Notes under the pieces: generated by a model
Databases searched by the model: none
What the model saw: only the letters and a program-made list of their open reading frames with translations
Told to the model about the DNA's origin: nothing
Position numbers and translations under genes: made by a program
Shown: piece by piece, positions 33,327 to 42,554 of the stretch
Position numbering within the stretch: the first letter of the stretch is position 1
Layout of the letters: the number at the start of each line of letters is the position of its first letter
From: Marinobacter bryozoorum
Lineage (GTDB): Bacteria; Pseudomonadota; Gammaproteobacteria; Pseudomonadales; Oleiphilaceae
Assembly (NCBI RefSeq): GCF_023156245.1
Contig: NZ_JAKZAH010000033.1
Span: 1-42,683 of the forward strand
Length of the DNA stretch: 42,683 nt
Reading direction: 5' to 3'

Positions 33327-34478
33327 ATGCCCCAGCCCCTGCGCATCGCCGTTACACCCGGCGACGGAATTGGCCCGGAAGTCGTGGCCGAGGCGATTAA
33401 TTGTCTGGAACGTTTGCGGAAAAAGCACCAGCTCCCCCTGGAGTGGACCCGGTTTCCCTGGCCATCCCACGCCTGGCATGAGCAACATGGCGAGGTGATG
33501 CCGGCTGACGCCCTTGAACAACTGGCCCATTATGACGCCATCCTGTTGGGGGCCCTGGGTGATCCAGGTCCCGCGGACGACCCGGAACGTTACCTGCTGT
33601 CTGACAGTGTTTCACTCGCCCCCTTGCTGGACATGCGCAAGGGGTTCGACCAGTGGGTCTGTGAGCGGCCGGCACGACTGTTGCCCGGCGCCAGGCAGTA
33701 CCTGGCCGACGACCGGGCCCGGGACATCGACATGCTGGTCATTCGTGAGAACAGCGAAGGAGAATATGTCGGTCAGGGCGGTCGGCTTCGTCAGGGCACC
33801 GAGCACGAAGTGGCCACACAGATGGAGGTGTTCACCCGCCGGGGCACCGAGCGCATCATCCGGTACGGGTTTGAGCAGGCGCGGTTACGAGCCGAGACAA
33901 GACGGGCCGAAGGCCGCCAGCGTGAATTTCGCAGTCACCATGGCCAGGTCGCCGAAAGTCAGGTTTGCATCATCACCAAGCGAAACGCCCTGCGCTACTG
34001 GGGCGATATGTATACCGAGGTATTCGAAGACGTTGCCCGGGATTACCCGGATGTAGCCACCCACCACGAACTGATAGATGCTGCCTGTATGAAGTTCGTC
34101 CAGGCGCCATGGGCATTTGACGTTGTGGTTGCCAGCAACCTCCAGGGCGACATCCTCACCGACCTGGCGGCCGTGCTCTCCGGCGGAATGGGCGTGGCCC
34201 CCTCTTGCAACCTGAACCCGGACAACCCGGACATGCCTTCCATGTTCGAGCCAACACACGGCAGTGCCCCGGATATCGCCGGCCAGGGCCTCGCCGACCC
34301 GACCGCCATGCTGTTCACCGCCGCCCGCATGCTGGAATGGCTCGGACGCAGGGAGCCCTTGCTGGCCAGGGCGGGGCAGGAGCTGTTTGATGCCGTTGCC
34401 GCAGACCTCGCCGAAAATGGCAACCAGCGTCGGGATACCCGGGCCATCGGTGACTCGGTTCTGGCAAGGCTGGGCTGA
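33327..34478 (+). CDS. isocitrate/isopropylmalate dehydrogenase family protein, tartrate/D-malate type
   Basis: The 383-residue protein belongs to the NAD-dependent beta-decarboxylating dehydrogenase family. Substrate-region sequences (SVSLAPLLDMRKGFDQWV, ITKRNALRYWGDM) and FEPTHGSAPDIAGQGLADP fit the tartrate/D-malate (TtuC/DmlA) branch better than LeuB or Icd, but this is by eye. An arginine- and glutamine-rich insert (RLRAETRRAEGRQREFRSHHGQ) near residues 185-206 makes it longer than DmlA (361). I used the ATG at 33327 since PQPLRIAVTPGDG is the family start. It is the first of several plus-strand genes. Confidence 0.85.
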   Translation: MPQPLRIAVTPGDGIGPEVVAEAINCLERLRKKHQLPLEWTRFPWPSHAWHEQHGEVMPADALEQLAHYDAILLGALGDPGPADDPERYLLSDSVSLAPLLDMRKGFDQWVCERPARLLPGARQYLADDRARDIDMLVIRENSEGEYVGQGGRLRQGTEHEVATQMEVFTRRGTERIIRYGFEQARLRAETRRAEGRQREFRSHHGQVAESQVCIITKRNALRYWGDMYTEVFEDVARDYPDVATHHELIDAACMKFVQAPWAFDVVVASNLQGDILTDLAAVLSGGMGVAPSCNLNPDNPDMPSMFEPTHGSAPDIAGQGLADPTAMLFTAARMLEWLGRREPLLARAGQELFDAVAADLAENGNQRRDTRAIGDSVLARLG

Positions 34479-34595
34479 TTCGACAGCAAACAAAGGTGCA
34501 ACCCGGGGCTGGTCCATGGCAGAATCCCCTCCCATTGACCAGCCTGGCCGGCCCTGTGACTCCGGCCTGTCACTGAAGAAGAACCCGAGGTATTG

Positions 34596-35207
34596 ATGAG
34601 CAACCCTGCAGTCATTGGCCTGACCGGCGGTATAGGAAGCGGAAAGTCCACCGTGGCAAAGATGTTTGGCGCGCTGGGCGTGCACTGGGTCGATGCGGAC
34701 ATCGTGGCACGGGAAGTCGTGGAGCCGGGCACGCCTGCGCTCGGGAAAATTGCCGAGCACTTCGGCGCAGAGATCCTCCAGGATGACGGCCAGCTCGACA
34801 GGGCGGCCCTGCGTACCATCGTATTCAAGGACCCTAACGAGCGGGAATGGCTGGAATCCCTGCTGCACCCCACCATCCGCGACGAACTGGCCCGCCAGCT
34901 TCAACCGGAGAACTACCACCTGCCCTACGTATTGCTGGTATCGCCGCTGCTGCTGGAAACGGATCAGCATACACTGGCGAGCAGGGCTATCGTCGTTGAC
35001 GTACCCGTTGAGACCCAGATCGAACGCACCATGAGCCGCGACAACAATGATCGCGACCAGGTCGAGCGGATCATCGCCGCCCAGATGCCCCGGGAGCACC
35101 GCCTGGGCCGTGCGGATCACATCATCCGGAACGACCGCCCCCTGCCCGAGGTGGAACAACAGGTGCAGGAGCTGCACCAGCAACTCCTGGACATCTGTCG
35201 GGATTAG
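34596..35207 (+). CDS. coaE: dephospho-CoA kinase
   Basis: CoaE phosphorylates the 3'-OH of dephospho-CoA in the last step of CoA synthesis. The 203-residue protein has the P-loop GGIGSGKST at residues 11-19, the WVDADIVAREVV segment and the AQMPREHRLGRADHIIRND motif. Length matches the family. A CGAGG site lies before the ATG at 34596; a TTG at 34593 is in the same frame but less suitable. In relatives coaE usually lies directly before yacG; here three genes come between. Confidence 0.95.
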   Translation: MSNPAVIGLTGGIGSGKSTVAKMFGALGVHWVDADIVAREVVEPGTPALGKIAEHFGAEILQDDGQLDRAALRTIVFKDPNEREWLESLLHPTIRDELARQLQPENYHLPYVLLVSPLLLETDQHTLASRAIVVDVPVETQIERTMSRDNNDRDQVERIIAAQMPREHRLGRADHIIRNDRPLPEVEQQVQELHQQLLDICRD

Positions 35208-35213
35208 CTACGG

Positions 35214-36275
35214 GTGCGCCATCGAACCATCCTGCTCCAGCACCTGATGCTGGCATTCATTGCCAGCCTGGCTGGCATCCCGGCAACGGCGTCGGCTCAG
35301 TCAGCCTCAGACATGCTTTCACCGGAAAACCTGCCGGGGAATTTCTATACCTTCAGCCCGGACGAGTTCTGGCTGGAACCCAGGGACACCTACTGGACAA
35401 GTTTCTCCAACTGGGTCATTCGCCAGGAGCAGGTGCAGTCTGATCGTATCCAGGCCCTGGGTGCCTGGGCAGACCGCACGCTCTCCGGCAACCCCCGCGC
35501 CCTGCCCGGCAACGAAAGCTACCTGCGCCTGGGCCTCGCTGCCGAATCCGAAACCGGCAGGCTGGCCAGCATTGAACCGGAGGCTCGCTTCCGCATTGAC
35601 CTGCCCACTGCCGAAGAGCAGCTCCGGGTGGTACTGGAGAGCGAGAGTGATGAACTTATCCCCCTGGGCGAACGCCGGCGCAGTCGCCAGCTCACCGATG
35701 ACCAGCGCTCTGATACCGATGCTACGGGCGCCCTGCGCTACCTGTCAGTGATCTCCGACACCATTAACCTGAGCAACGACCTGGGCGCACGCCTCCGATT
35801 TCCCCCGGATGCCTTCTGGCGGGCCACTGCACGGGGGAACTGGAAACTGGATGGCTGGCGCCTGGGTGCCCGGCAGCGGGTGTACTACTTCCACCAGGAT
35901 GGCTGGGGCGCCTCCACCTGGTTAGGGTTCGGCAAGGACATTGGTAAAGGCTGGACCTTCCTCGCCAGTTCAGAAGCCGTTTGGGTACATGACGAGCGAC
36001 AGTTTGACCTTGCCCAGATTCTGGACTTCCATAAACGGCTCAATAACCGCTCCGAACTCAACCCCCGGCTGGGCGTACTGGGTGAAAGCCAGCCAACATG
36101 GCGCCAAACCGGCTACTTCGCCGACGTCACCTGGCGTTATCGCCTTTACCAGAACTGGCTGTACGGTGAAGTCATCCCTTCGGTGGAGTTCCGGCGGGAC
36201 AACGACTTCAAGGAACACACCTCGTTCCTCCTGCGCCTGGAAATGTACTTTTCCGGCAGTATCCTGTCACGCTGA
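35214..36275 (+). CDS. secreted, possibly outer-membrane protein of unknown family
   Basis: I do not recognise this 353-residue protein. It has a signal peptide (about 1-28, cleaved after ATASA), then a polar stretch and, from about 190, many short alternating segments (LGARLRFPPDAFWRATARGNWKLDG, GARQRVYYFHQDG, VTWRYRLYQNW) that look like outer-membrane beta strands. The chain ends SILSR rather than Phe. It begins at a GTG six bases after the coaE stop; the next GTG/ATG choices are worse placed for the signal peptide. It is followed by trmO after 25 bases, so it lies inside an apparent operon. Confidence 0.65.
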   Translation: MRHRTILLQHLMLAFIASLAGIPATASAQSASDMLSPENLPGNFYTFSPDEFWLEPRDTYWTSFSNWVIRQEQVQSDRIQALGAWADRTLSGNPRALPGNESYLRLGLAAESETGRLASIEPEARFRIDLPTAEEQLRVVLESESDELIPLGERRRSRQLTDDQRSDTDATGALRYLSVISDTINLSNDLGARLRFPPDAFWRATARGNWKLDGWRLGARQRVYYFHQDGWGASTWLGFGKDIGKGWTFLASSEAVWVHDERQFDLAQILDFHKRLNNRSELNPRLGVLGESQPTWRQTGYFADVTWRYRLYQNWLYGEVIPSVEFRRDNDFKEHTSFLLRLEMYFSGSILSR

Positions 36276-36300
36276 CCATTACCAGACCCCGGGAGCTACT

Positions 36301-37035
36301 GTGCCACGCCATCCAGCCAGGCCTGCAGATGAAGCCCTTACCCTGACCCCCATTGCCATCACACGTTCCTGCTTCCGGGACAAGTTCGGCGTGCCTCGCC
36401 AGCCAGGCCTGACCCGCCACGCCTGGGCCGACCTGGTTATCCGTCCCCCGTTCAACCGGGAAGATGCTTTCCGGGGCCTGGAAACCTGCACACACCTGTG
36501 GCTGACGTTCCAGTTCCATGAAGCGGTGCGGGCTGACTGGCGCCCCGTAGTGCGGCCACCAAGGCTGGGGGGAAACCGCAAGGTCGGCGTGTTCGCCAGC
36601 CGCTCCCCGTTTCGCCCCAACAGTCTGGGACTGTCCGTGGTGCGCAATGAAGGACTGACCAGAAAGGACGGTGAGTTGATCTTGCGGATTCGCGACCATG
36701 ACCTGATCGACGGTACACCGATTCTCGACATCAAACCTTACCTTCCCTTTGCCGATGCAATACCGGATGCGCGGATTGGCTGGGCCGGCGAAACCGCGCC
36801 GGAGCGTCTGCCAGTCCGATTTTCCGACGAGGCCCGGGCGCAACTTGCCGCTCTCCCCGCGGACGACTACCCTGACCTGCAAGGGTTAATCGAAGACGTG
36901 ACCTGCTACGATCCCCGCCCATCGTTCCGTCGGGGCAGGCAGGATGAGAACCGAATTTACGGCGCGCACCTCTATGACCTGAACGTCCGTTTCAGGTTCG
37001 ATATGGTCGGTGTCGTTATATTGACAGTCTGTTAG
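36301..37035 (+). CDS. trmO: tRNA (N6-threonylcarbamoyladenosine-37 N6)-methyltransferase
   Basis: The 244-residue protein is TrmO (TsaA/YaeB), which uses S-adenosylmethionine to methylate t6A37 of tRNA-Thr. Family segments run in order: LTLTPIAITRSCFRDKFGVPRQPGL, the GVFASRSPFRPNSLGLS core, DLIDGTPILDIKPYLP, and the C-terminal RIYGAHLYDLNVRFRF. Length fits (235 in Escherichia coli). The start is a GTG at 36301 after GGGAG. The same open frame reads upstream to 35941 inside the previous gene, which is an artefact. Confidence 0.93.
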   Translation: MPRHPARPADEALTLTPIAITRSCFRDKFGVPRQPGLTRHAWADLVIRPPFNREDAFRGLETCTHLWLTFQFHEAVRADWRPVVRPPRLGGNRKVGVFASRSPFRPNSLGLSVVRNEGLTRKDGELILRIRDHDLIDGTPILDIKPYLPFADAIPDARIGWAGETAPERLPVRFSDEARAQLAALPADDYPDLQGLIEDVTCYDPRPSFRRGRQDENRIYGAHLYDLNVRFRFDMVGVVILTVC

Positions 37036-37075
37036 ACTGACTTCTGGAATTCTGTATCACAGGGAAACATGTGCT

Positions 37076-39457
37076 TTGTCTGCATCCAGAGTGATCGCTG
37101 CCCTGACCCGAATACTCAGTGTCCGGCCCCTGGCCGCACGCCTTTTGATCTATGTTTTGCTGTTCAGCCTCGTGGTGGCGCTGGTGGCCACCGGCCTTCA
37201 ACTGGCAGGCGAAACCAGCCGGCGGGTCGACGAAATCCGTCACCTCCAGCAAAAAACTGCCGAAATAACTGAAGGCAACCTCAGCCAGCAACTGTGGCTG
37301 ATGAACTTCGATGAGGTGGAAAACACCCTGAACGACCTGCTGGCGTTCGAGGTTATCCGGCACGCCGAAATCACCACGACCAGCGGTCAGCAGTTCAGCA
37401 TCGGCGAATTCCCGGATGGGAGCACCATTACCCACGAACACCCGCTTCGCATCAGCGGCTCATCGCTGGTGGATACACCGACCCTCGGCCGGCTGGTGCT
37501 GACTTCATCGGCGGACCAGGTAAAGGCCGCCGTAAGGGAGCGGGCATTCACCCTGTTACTGTTCCAGTCTGTCATTGTCATGCTGGGCACCCTGGGCCTG
37601 CTGGTGATTGTCCGATTCATGCTTTCGCGCCACCTGGAAACCATGGCCGCCTGGACCACGCGACTCAACCTGGATGCGCTGATAGAACCGCTCCGGCTTC
37701 AGCGTAAGCCACCGCCATCCCCGGATGAACTCAGCGAGATGGAGCAGGCCCTGAACCAGATGCGGGAGCGCCTGCTGGACGAAACCCGAGACCTGCGCCA
37801 GACCAGCCGACAGTCCATGGACGAGCGGGACGAGGCGGTTCGAGCCAACCACGCCAAGAACCTGTTCCTGGCCAACCTCAGCCACGAACTGCGAATTCCC
37901 CTGCAGTCGGTACTGGGCTATGCCAGCCTGCTGCAGGACACCCGCCTGGACCAGGAGCAGCGGGACTATATCGATACGCTGCTCAACGCCGCCGAAGGTC
38001 TGTCTGCGATCATCAACGACCTGCTGGATATTTCCAGTATCGAGGCCGGCAAGCTTGAGCTGGATGAAATCCCCTTTGACCTGCGGGAAACCCTCAACGA
38101 TCTCGTCAGCATGCTCGGCCCACGGGCCCGTGAAAAGGGCCTGGCACTGGAACTGAGGGTCGATGATAACCTGCCGGCGCAGGTCATGGGCGACCCTATC
38201 CGCGTCCGGCAAATACTGCTAAACCTGACATCCAACGCCATACTCTATACCGACTCAGGCCATGTGCTGGTCAGCGCCGAAGTGCTGGGGCACGAGGGAA
38301 ACCGGGTGCAGTTACGCCTGTCGGTCGAAGATACTGGCACAGGTATCAGCGCCGCCAACCTGCCCCTGATTTTCGAGCCCTATGTACAGCTGGACGCCCG
38401 GCACCGGCGACAGCTGCCCGGGGCGGGCCTGGGGCTGACCATCTGCCGCCAGCTGGTCCGGCTGATGGCGGGGCACATGGACGTGGAAAGCTCCCCCGGC
38501 GAAGGCTCCACCTTCTGGGTGGAACTCTCCCTGGCCGAAACCAGCCAACGGCAACCCAGAAGCCGGACAAGCCTGGGACACGTCCGCGGCAGGCGCATCC
38601 TGGTGGCAGACTCCTACGCACTGTCCCGAAAGATCACCCTGGAAATGCTGTCACGACTGGAAGTGGATATCGAAGCGGCGCGCTCAGGCGCCGAGACCTT
38701 CTCAGCCCTGGCGACCGCCGAGGAAGCCGGAACACCGTTTGACGCAGTTATCCTGGACGGCTTTGTCCCGGACATGGAAAGCGACCAGCTATGTCGCAAG
38801 GTGCGGAAAAATCCGGCCTGGCAAGATACCCGGATTTTCATTCTTTCGGCCAACCCGCAACGGGGCGATGGCGAACACTTCCGCGAAGCCGGGGCCGATG
38901 CTTTCCTCAGCAAGGCGCTGAGGGAATCACGCCTGGCTCCCATGCTTAACCAGCTGTTCAAGGACGCGGACCAGGGCAAGCGCCCGTTCCTGACCCGCTT
39001 CTCATTACAGGCCCCGATGGCGCCCCTGCCTGCTCCGGCGCCCCTGCCCTGCGGCCCGATGCAGGTCTTGCTGGCCGAGGATAACCCGGTCAACCGGGCG
39101 CTGACCCAGCGGCTGCTGGAGAAGCTGGGGTGCCGGGTCACTACCGCCAACGATGGCCAGGAAGCACTCCAGGCCTGGCAGGGTGCCCGATTTGACCTGA
39201 TCTTCATGGACTGCGTGATGCCAGGCCTGGACGGCTATGAGGCCACCCGGCAACTTCGAAAGCAGGAGGCGATCACCGGTGTTCCCTATACCCCGGTGGT
39301 TGCGCTGACTGCCAGTGCCATGGAGCAGGATGAAGAAAGAAGCCGGCAGGCTGGCATGGATATCTTTGTCGCCAAGCCGGTTAACATCGACATGCTCAGG
39401 GCAGTTCTGGAACAATACTGTGCGGAACACCAACCGGATACCGTGCGAGAAACCTGA
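37076..39457 (+). CDS. hybrid sensor histidine kinase with two receiver domains
   Basis: The 793-residue protein has two membrane helices (about 24-43 and 158-181) around a small periplasmic domain, a HisKA domain with H270 (SHELRIPLQ), an ATPase domain (N387, DTGTGI, GAGLGL near 449-454), and two receiver domains. In the first, phospho-acceptor is D561 but one of the two acidic pocket residues is missing (ADSY); the second is complete (AEDNPVN, D712, K near 755). There is no HPt domain, so a separate one is needed. The start is a TTG at 37076, ten bases after AGGGA. The input signal is unknown. Confidence 0.9.
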   Translation: MSASRVIAALTRILSVRPLAARLLIYVLLFSLVVALVATGLQLAGETSRRVDEIRHLQQKTAEITEGNLSQQLWLMNFDEVENTLNDLLAFEVIRHAEITTTSGQQFSIGEFPDGSTITHEHPLRISGSSLVDTPTLGRLVLTSSADQVKAAVRERAFTLLLFQSVIVMLGTLGLLVIVRFMLSRHLETMAAWTTRLNLDALIEPLRLQRKPPPSPDELSEMEQALNQMRERLLDETRDLRQTSRQSMDERDEAVRANHAKNLFLANLSHELRIPLQSVLGYASLLQDTRLDQEQRDYIDTLLNAAEGLSAIINDLLDISSIEAGKLELDEIPFDLRETLNDLVSMLGPRAREKGLALELRVDDNLPAQVMGDPIRVRQILLNLTSNAILYTDSGHVLVSAEVLGHEGNRVQLRLSVEDTGTGISAANLPLIFEPYVQLDARHRRQLPGAGLGLTICRQLVRLMAGHMDVESSPGEGSTFWVELSLAETSQRQPRSRTSLGHVRGRRILVADSYALSRKITLEMLSRLEVDIEAARSGAETFSALATAEEAGTPFDAVILDGFVPDMESDQLCRKVRKNPAWQDTRIFILSANPQRGDGEHFREAGADAFLSKALRESRLAPMLNQLFKDADQGKRPFLTRFSLQAPMAPLPAPAPLPCGPMQVLLAEDNPVNRALTQRLLEKLGCRVTTANDGQEALQAWQGARFDLIFMDCVMPGLDGYEATRQLRKQEAITGVPYTPVVALTASAMEQDEERSRQAGMDIFVAKPVNIDMLRAVLEQYCAEHQPDTVRET

Positions 39458-39660
39458 TGTATGTAGATTGCCCAACCTGTAAAACCCCCGTGGAATGGAA
39501 CGACAGCAACCCCCACCGTCCCTTTTGCTCTGATCGCTGCCGCCTGATCGACCTGGGTGCGTGGGCCAGTGAGGATTACCGTATTCCGTCCCGGGAGCCG
39601 GTTTCCGAGGATGACCTGCTGGAGTCCCTGCAGCAGCAGGGCACCGACAAACCACACTGA
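39457..39660 (+). CDS. yacG: DNA gyrase inhibitor YacG
   Basis: The 67-residue protein is YacG, a zinc-binding protein that blocks DNA gyrase by binding GyrB. Four cysteines are in the family pattern (DCPTCKTPV and [16 protein letters not shown]). The C-terminus is acidic with a short tail. Its ATG overlaps the kinase stop by one base (TGATG), so it is made with the kinase. In many gammaproteobacteria yacG follows coaE. Confidence 0.96.
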   Translation: MYVDCPTCKTPVEWNDSNPHRPFCSDRCRLIDLGAWASEDYRIPSREPVSEDDLLESLQQQGTDKPH

Positions 39661-39781
39661 CCCCCGCGCCAGCTGAACGGACTTTAAGTTGAGTGCCATC
39701 ATTGCCGCCGGTAGTATGCCTTGGCGTTATCACTGTGATTCGATAAAAACGCTTTAACCAACTTTCCAGAGGTATCCCATC

Positions 39782-40348
39782 ATGCTGTTCAGGACTTCTG
39801 CCATTGCCCTGCCTGTCGCGCTTTCACTGGCCGCAGCGCCGGCATTCGCTTCGGATGTGGATTTCAGCCTGACCAACGAATCCGTCAAGGGCCAGGTAAA
39901 CTTCTTTGATTCACGCTCGGACATCCAGGCTGGCGCAGGTTATACCTACCATGAAGGCAGCCGTCACCTGATGAACGGTGACTTCCATGCCCAGGGCCGC
40001 ACAGCACTGGGCAACCTGCCCACCACGGCCGGCATCGGTTTCCGTGGTATGGCGTGGGATGACGATGACCTGGATGGCGGCGCAGTGGGTATTGGCGGCT
40101 TCGCCACTGTAAACATCCCCAATGTTCCTGGGCTGTCATTCAGCGGTAGCGCTCACTATGCCCCCAGCATCCTGTCGTTCGGCGACTCTGATGACCTGAC
40201 CAACCTGGAGCTGCGCGCAAGCTACCGGATTATTCGCAACGCCGATGTATTTGCGGGTTACCGCTACGTCAATACCGACCTGGATGACAGCCAGGGAGAT
40301 ATTAACCTGGACGAAGGCGTTCTGGCCGGTATGAAGATCTTCTTCTGA
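39782..40348 (+). CDS. YfaZ family outer membrane protein
   Basis: The 188-residue protein has a signal peptide (about 1-23, AFA cleavage) and alternating beta strands matching YfaZ-like porins. It ends in KIFF, with a C-terminal Phe as in outer-membrane barrels. The DSRSDIQAGAGYTYHE and RNADVFAGYRYVNTDLDD stretches are family-like. Function is unknown beyond outer-membrane location. An imperfect hairpin region (40350-40369) follows. Confidence 0.83.
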   Translation: MLFRTSAIALPVALSLAAAPAFASDVDFSLTNESVKGQVNFFDSRSDIQAGAGYTYHEGSRHLMNGDFHAQGRTALGNLPTTAGIGFRGMAWDDDDLDGGAVGIGGFATVNIPNVPGLSFSGSAHYAPSILSFGDSDDLTNLELRASYRIIRNADVFAGYRYVNTDLDDSQGDINLDEGVLAGMKIFF

Positions 40349-40349
40349 T

Positions 40350-40369
40350 ACAAACCTGAACAGGTTTGT
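40350..40369. terminator. inverted repeat after the YfaZ-like gene
   Basis: Perfect 8-base arms ACAAACCT and AGGTTTGT (40350-40357 and 40362-40369) flank a 4-base loop just after the stop. No T run follows, so it is a weak terminator at best. Confidence 0.4.
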
Positions 40370-40422
40370 CGTCGTAGTCACTGGTACACTCCCGATTATC
40401 AGTACCGGCTACGAGGATTCGA

Positions 40423-41346
40423 ATGTCTGCAGGTTTAAGAAGTCTGATGTTATTCGTGCCCCTGGCGGCTATCGCGCTCTGGGGCACACTACACTCCCCT
40501 CCCCCCCTGGACCGGGCCGGGCCAGACGATGATATCGAACTGGCCACCCTGCCTCCTTTGCCCCGCTGGACCCAGGACGCCCTGCCCAACTTTGACCTTT
40601 ACTACGACGTCACTGAAAAAAAAGCCGCTTTCTTTTCCTATGTATACAGCCGTACAGTGCTGGTAAACAGCCGCATCCTGCTGGAAAGGCACCATCTTCG
40701 CCTGTTACAGAACAAGCAATCTCTCACTGAAGAGGACAAGCGATGGCTCGCCGCCCAGGCCGAACGCCTGCGGGTGGATGAAGATAACGCCAGTGATGAG
40801 ATGTTCCGCCTGCTGTTCAGGAGGCTTGACACCGTGCCCCCCTCCCTGGTCCTTGCCCAGGCCGCCAATGAATCCGCCTGGGGCACGTCACGATTCGCCC
40901 GTCAGGGCAACAACCTGTTCGGCCAGTGGTGCTTTTCCCCCGGTTGCGGGCTGATCCCCCTTAACCGCCCGCAAGGTGCCAGTCACGAAGTCGCCCGCTT
41001 CCGCTCCCCGTATCACTCGGTACGAGCCTATGTACAGAACCTGAACCGGCACCCCAGCTACACGACCTTACGCGACCTGCGTGCCAGGACCCATGACCGG
41101 GGAGAACACCCCTCCGGGGTCCAACTGGCCGCCGGGCTCAGCCATTACTCAGAGCGGGGAGCAGCCTATATTCAGGAAATTCGCAGTATGATCCGTTACA
41201 ACAACCTGGCCTGGTACGATCAGAAATACCGGGAGACCATTATGGGCAGGGATAATATCGAGGGGTTGCTGGAGCTGGCGACCGCAGCGGAACACCAGCT
41301 GCAGCCGGATTTCGGAAAGACACCGGACACGGCACTGGCAGATTGA
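40423..41346 (+). CDS. Bax-type glucosaminidase domain protein
   Basis: The 307-residue protein resembles Escherichia coli Bax, with a membrane or signal segment at about 6-21, then a glucosaminidase (FlgJ-like) domain. E150 in QAANESAWGTSRFARQGNNLFGQW is the expected catalytic Glu. Such proteins cut or bind peptidoglycan in the periplasm. It is convergent with zapE. The ATG at 40423 starts the signal. Confidence 0.88.
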   Translation: MSAGLRSLMLFVPLAAIALWGTLHSPPPLDRAGPDDDIELATLPPLPRWTQDALPNFDLYYDVTEKKAAFFSYVYSRTVLVNSRILLERHHLRLLQNKQSLTEEDKRWLAAQAERLRVDEDNASDEMFRLLFRRLDTVPPSLVLAQAANESAWGTSRFARQGNNLFGQWCFSPGCGLIPLNRPQGASHEVARFRSPYHSVRAYVQNLNRHPSYTTLRDLRARTHDRGEHPSGVQLAAGLSHYSERGAAYIQEIRSMIRYNNLAWYDQKYRETIMGRDNIEGLLELATAAEHQLQPDFGKTPDTALAD

Positions 41347-41392
41347 ACAGGCGCCCGCTGCAGGGACGCCTGGCTCATTCCTTGCCTTGACT

Positions 41393-42490
41393 TCATGCCT
41401 TGTGAGGAGCCCCCAGGTATTCCCTGGACTGCATCTCCAGCAGCCTTGACTCGGTACGCTCAAACTCGAAGCCCAGGCGCCCCCCGGCATAAAGCTCGGT
41501 GATCGGCGCCTCCGCCGAGATAATCACCTTCACGTTCCGGTCGTAGAATTCATCGATCATATTGATGAAACGGCGGGCCTGGTCGTCCTTGTCACGGCCC
41601 AACACCGGCACATTCGACACAATGATAGTCTGGAATTCCCGCGCCAGTTCAATGTAGTCGTTCTGGCTGCGGGGGCCATCACAGAGTTCACGAAACTCGA
41701 ACCAGACCACGTCATCTGCGTGGGCCCGGGCCTGGAGCTTCCGGCCGTTAACTTTCAGGTTCAGGGAGTGGCTGCCCGCTTCCACTGCCAGGCCATCAAA
41801 GCTGCTCTGAAGACTGATATCGGCCTGCTCGTCCAGGGGCGAGTGGTAAAGCTCCGCCTGTTCCAGCGTCCGCAACCGGTAATCCACTCCGCCGTCCACG
41901 TTAACTACATCCGTATATTTCTTTACCAGGTCGATGGCCGGCAGGAAGCGCGCCCGCTGCAGGCCGTCCTTGTAGAGTCCATCCGGCTGGATGTTGGACG
42001 TACACACCAGGGATACGCCGCGACTGAACAGACCGTCCATCAGCGTGGCCAGGATCATGGCATCGCCGATATCGGACACGAAGAATTCGTCAAAGCAGAT
42101 AACCCGGGCTTCATCGGCAAACTGTGCGGCAACCTTCTCGAGGGGGTTTTTCTCTCCCTTCAGCTTTCTCAGTTCACCGTGAACTCGCTGCATGAAACGA
42201 TGAAAATGCACCCGCATTTTACGCTCGAAAGGCAGCGACTCGTAGAAGGTATCCATGAGATAAGTCTTGCCCCGACCCACGCCACCCCAGAAGTAGAGGC
42301 CCTTGACCGGTTCCTCTCGCTTTTTGCGTACTTTCAGGGAAAATTTCTTCAGTGGCCTGGCGCGTTCATTTTCCGCCTCCACCAGACGCTCGTACAGAGA
42401 CTGCAACCGTCTTACGGCATCTTCCTGCGCCGGATCCCTTTCAAAGTCCGGTCGCTCAAGGTCTTGCTGGTATCGTTCCCAGGGTGTCAT
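41393..42490 (-). CDS. zapE: cell division protein ZapE (AFG1-like ATPase)
   Basis: The 365-residue protein is an AFG1/ZapE-type AAA ATPase that acts at the Z-ring during division. Walker A is GGVGRGKT at residues 69-76 and Walker B is ICFDE at 131-135, followed by the VCTSNIQPDGLYKDGLQRARFLPAI segment beginning near 163 that marks this family. The ATG at 42488-42490 follows GGAAGG. A second partial gene reads into it from the right edge with about 64 bases between them. Confidence 0.95.
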   Translation of the reverse strand: MTPWERYQQDLERPDFERDPAQEDAVRRLQSLYERLVEAENERARPLKKFSLKVRKKREEPVKGLYFWGGVGRGKTYLMDTFYESLPFERKMRVHFHRFMQRVHGELRKLKGEKNPLEKVAAQFADEARVICFDEFFVSDIGDAMILATLMDGLFSRGVSLVCTSNIQPDGLYKDGLQRARFLPAIDLVKKYTDVVNVDGGVDYRLRTLEQAELYHSPLDEQADISLQSSFDGLAVEAGSHSLNLKVNGRKLQARAHADDVVWFEFRELCDGPRSQNDYIELAREFQTIIVSNVPVLGRDKDDQARRFINMIDEFYDRNVKVIISAEAPITELYAGGRLGFEFERTESRLLEMQSREYLGAPHKA

Positions 42491-42554
42491 TCAGAGCCTT
42501 CCCCTTCAAGGATCAGGTATCGTGATGAAAAATCGGCGCGGTATTGTCGCAGAT

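Noticed and set aside
33885..35183. 432-codon open frame on the minus strand
   Set aside because: It runs opposite both the dehydrogenase and coaE genes, and shows no family features.
37025..37039. Inverted repeat CAGTCT/AGACTG around the trmO stop codon
   Set aside because: Arms of six bases with a three-base loop and no T run are too weak to call a terminator.
37069..37272. 67-codon frame starting at an ATG just before the hybrid kinase
   Set aside because: It overlaps the kinase in another frame with no similarity; kept only as a possible decoy start.
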